From an uncultured Christensenella sp. (lineage in GTDB: Bacteria; Bacillota; Clostridia; Christensenellales; Borkfalkiaceae): a DNA stretch of 6,596 bases. The notes beneath the pieces were generated by a model. The model saw only the letters and a list, made by a program, of their open reading frames with translations, was not told where the DNA came from and did no database searches. Each line of letters opens with the position of its first letter. Position 1 is the first letter of the stretch. The stretch spans positions 13,616-20,211 of the forward strand of contig CAJTRW010000032.1 in assembly GCA_910578765.1 (NCBI GenBank). Reading direction: 5' to 3'. Both the position numbers and the translations under genes were made by a program. Positions 6,431 through 6,596 of the stretch are shown here, piece by piece.

Positions 6431-6459
6431 ATAATAACACCCTCCGCGACTTAAGTCAA
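6431..6459 (-). promoter_or_regulatory. Promoter of the metal sensor-efflux operon
   Basis: Minus-strand -35 TTGACT (6459-6454), exactly 17 bases, then -10 TATTAT (6436-6431); each hexamer has five of six consensus bases. Transcription should start near 6424, giving a leader of about 60 bases that contains the operator. The region is very AT-rich and other -10-like hexamers occur nearby, but none has a comparable -35. Confidence 0.75.
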
Positions 6460-6488
6460 GCGTTTTTTTAAATTTTTTACTTACTACC

Positions 6489-6530
6489 TGTCATCTGAAC
6501 GCAGTGAAGAATCTTTTTAAGATCCTTCGG
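6489..6530. repeat. Dispersed-repeat-like hairpin element
   Basis: The segment starts TGTCATCTGAACGCAGTGAA and continues into a hairpin pairing GAAGAATCTT (6506-6515) with AAGATCCTTC (6519-6528), one mismatch in 10, around a TTT loop. From memory it resembles a family of intergenic palindromic repeats scattered through many bacterial genomes, which begin TGTCAT-CTGA and contain GAAGAATCT or AAGATCCTTCG. In fuller copies the far arm mirrors the start with ATGACA; here the far side (6531-6550) does not, so this copy looks decayed or truncated. Copy number cannot be judged from one window. Confidence 0.55.
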
Positions 6531-6548
6531 CAAGCCTTATAAAATCAT

Positions 6549-6591
6549 AACTACGCGTTCAACGCGTAGTTTGCACAAGCCCTAAAAGGGC
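6549..6591. repeat. Two perfect hairpins at the right edge
   Basis: The first pairs AACTACGCGT (6549-6558) with ACGCGTAGTT (6562-6571) around TCA. The second pairs GCCCT (6579-6583) with AGGGC (6587-6591) around AAA. Neither is followed by a convincing T-run on either strand, and no open reading frame is supported from 6480 to 6596. Lying next to the repeat-like hairpin at 6489-6530, they may belong to one longer mobile or dispersed repeat that continues beyond the window. Confidence 0.5.
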
Positions 6592-6596
6592 ATGGT

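Noticed and set aside
6440..6478. GACTTAAGTC palindrome followed by T-runs, as a plus-strand terminator
   Set aside because: The palindrome is AT-centred and short, no plus-strand gene ends here, and the bases are better explained as the -35 region of the sensor promoter.

Overview
The window looks like chromosomal DNA from a Gram-positive, anaerobe-type bacterium. My best guess is an uncultured clostridial lineage of the Bacillota. This is inferred from the strong GGAGG-type ribosome binding sites, sigma-A-like promoters, the AzgA/PbuG-type permease and the CadC/SmtB-type regulator paired with a P-type ATPase; no rRNA or other marker gene is present to confirm it. All four genes are on the minus strand, so transcription runs from high to low coordinates. 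All look intact.

Layout in transcription order. Positions 6596-6480 hold no gene but contain a decayed dispersed-repeat-like hairpin and two further perfect hairpins. Positions 6459-6403 hold a good promoter followed directly by a TGAA-N6-TTCA operator. An ArsR/SmtB-family metal sensor (6363-6016) overlaps by 8 nt a 776-residue PIB-type Zn/Cd/Pb-exporting ATPase with two heavy-metal-associated domains (6023-3693). A strong terminator closes this metal-resistance operon. Next come an NCS2 purine permease (3536-1908), a second terminator, and adenine deaminase (1834-119). The final 118 bases carry no recognisable gene.

How the genes work together. The sensor and pump form a self-regulated metal-efflux unit: metal binding should release the sensor from the operator and raise synthesis of both proteins. 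The permease and deaminase form a purine-salvage pair: uptake of a nucleobase, then conversion of adenine to hypoxanthine and ammonia.

The most notable signals are small ones. Two terminator-promoter composites, in front of the permease and of the deaminase, share a 15/16 identical block in which a TGTTACAAT extended -10 follows the terminator T-run and the -35 lies inside the hairpin. The pump has NGE in place of the usual TGE in its actuator domain, and a tandem HMA duplication with a 228-bp repeat register. The sensor has a predicted alpha-5 metal site ending in Cys. I saw no clearly new multi-gene system.
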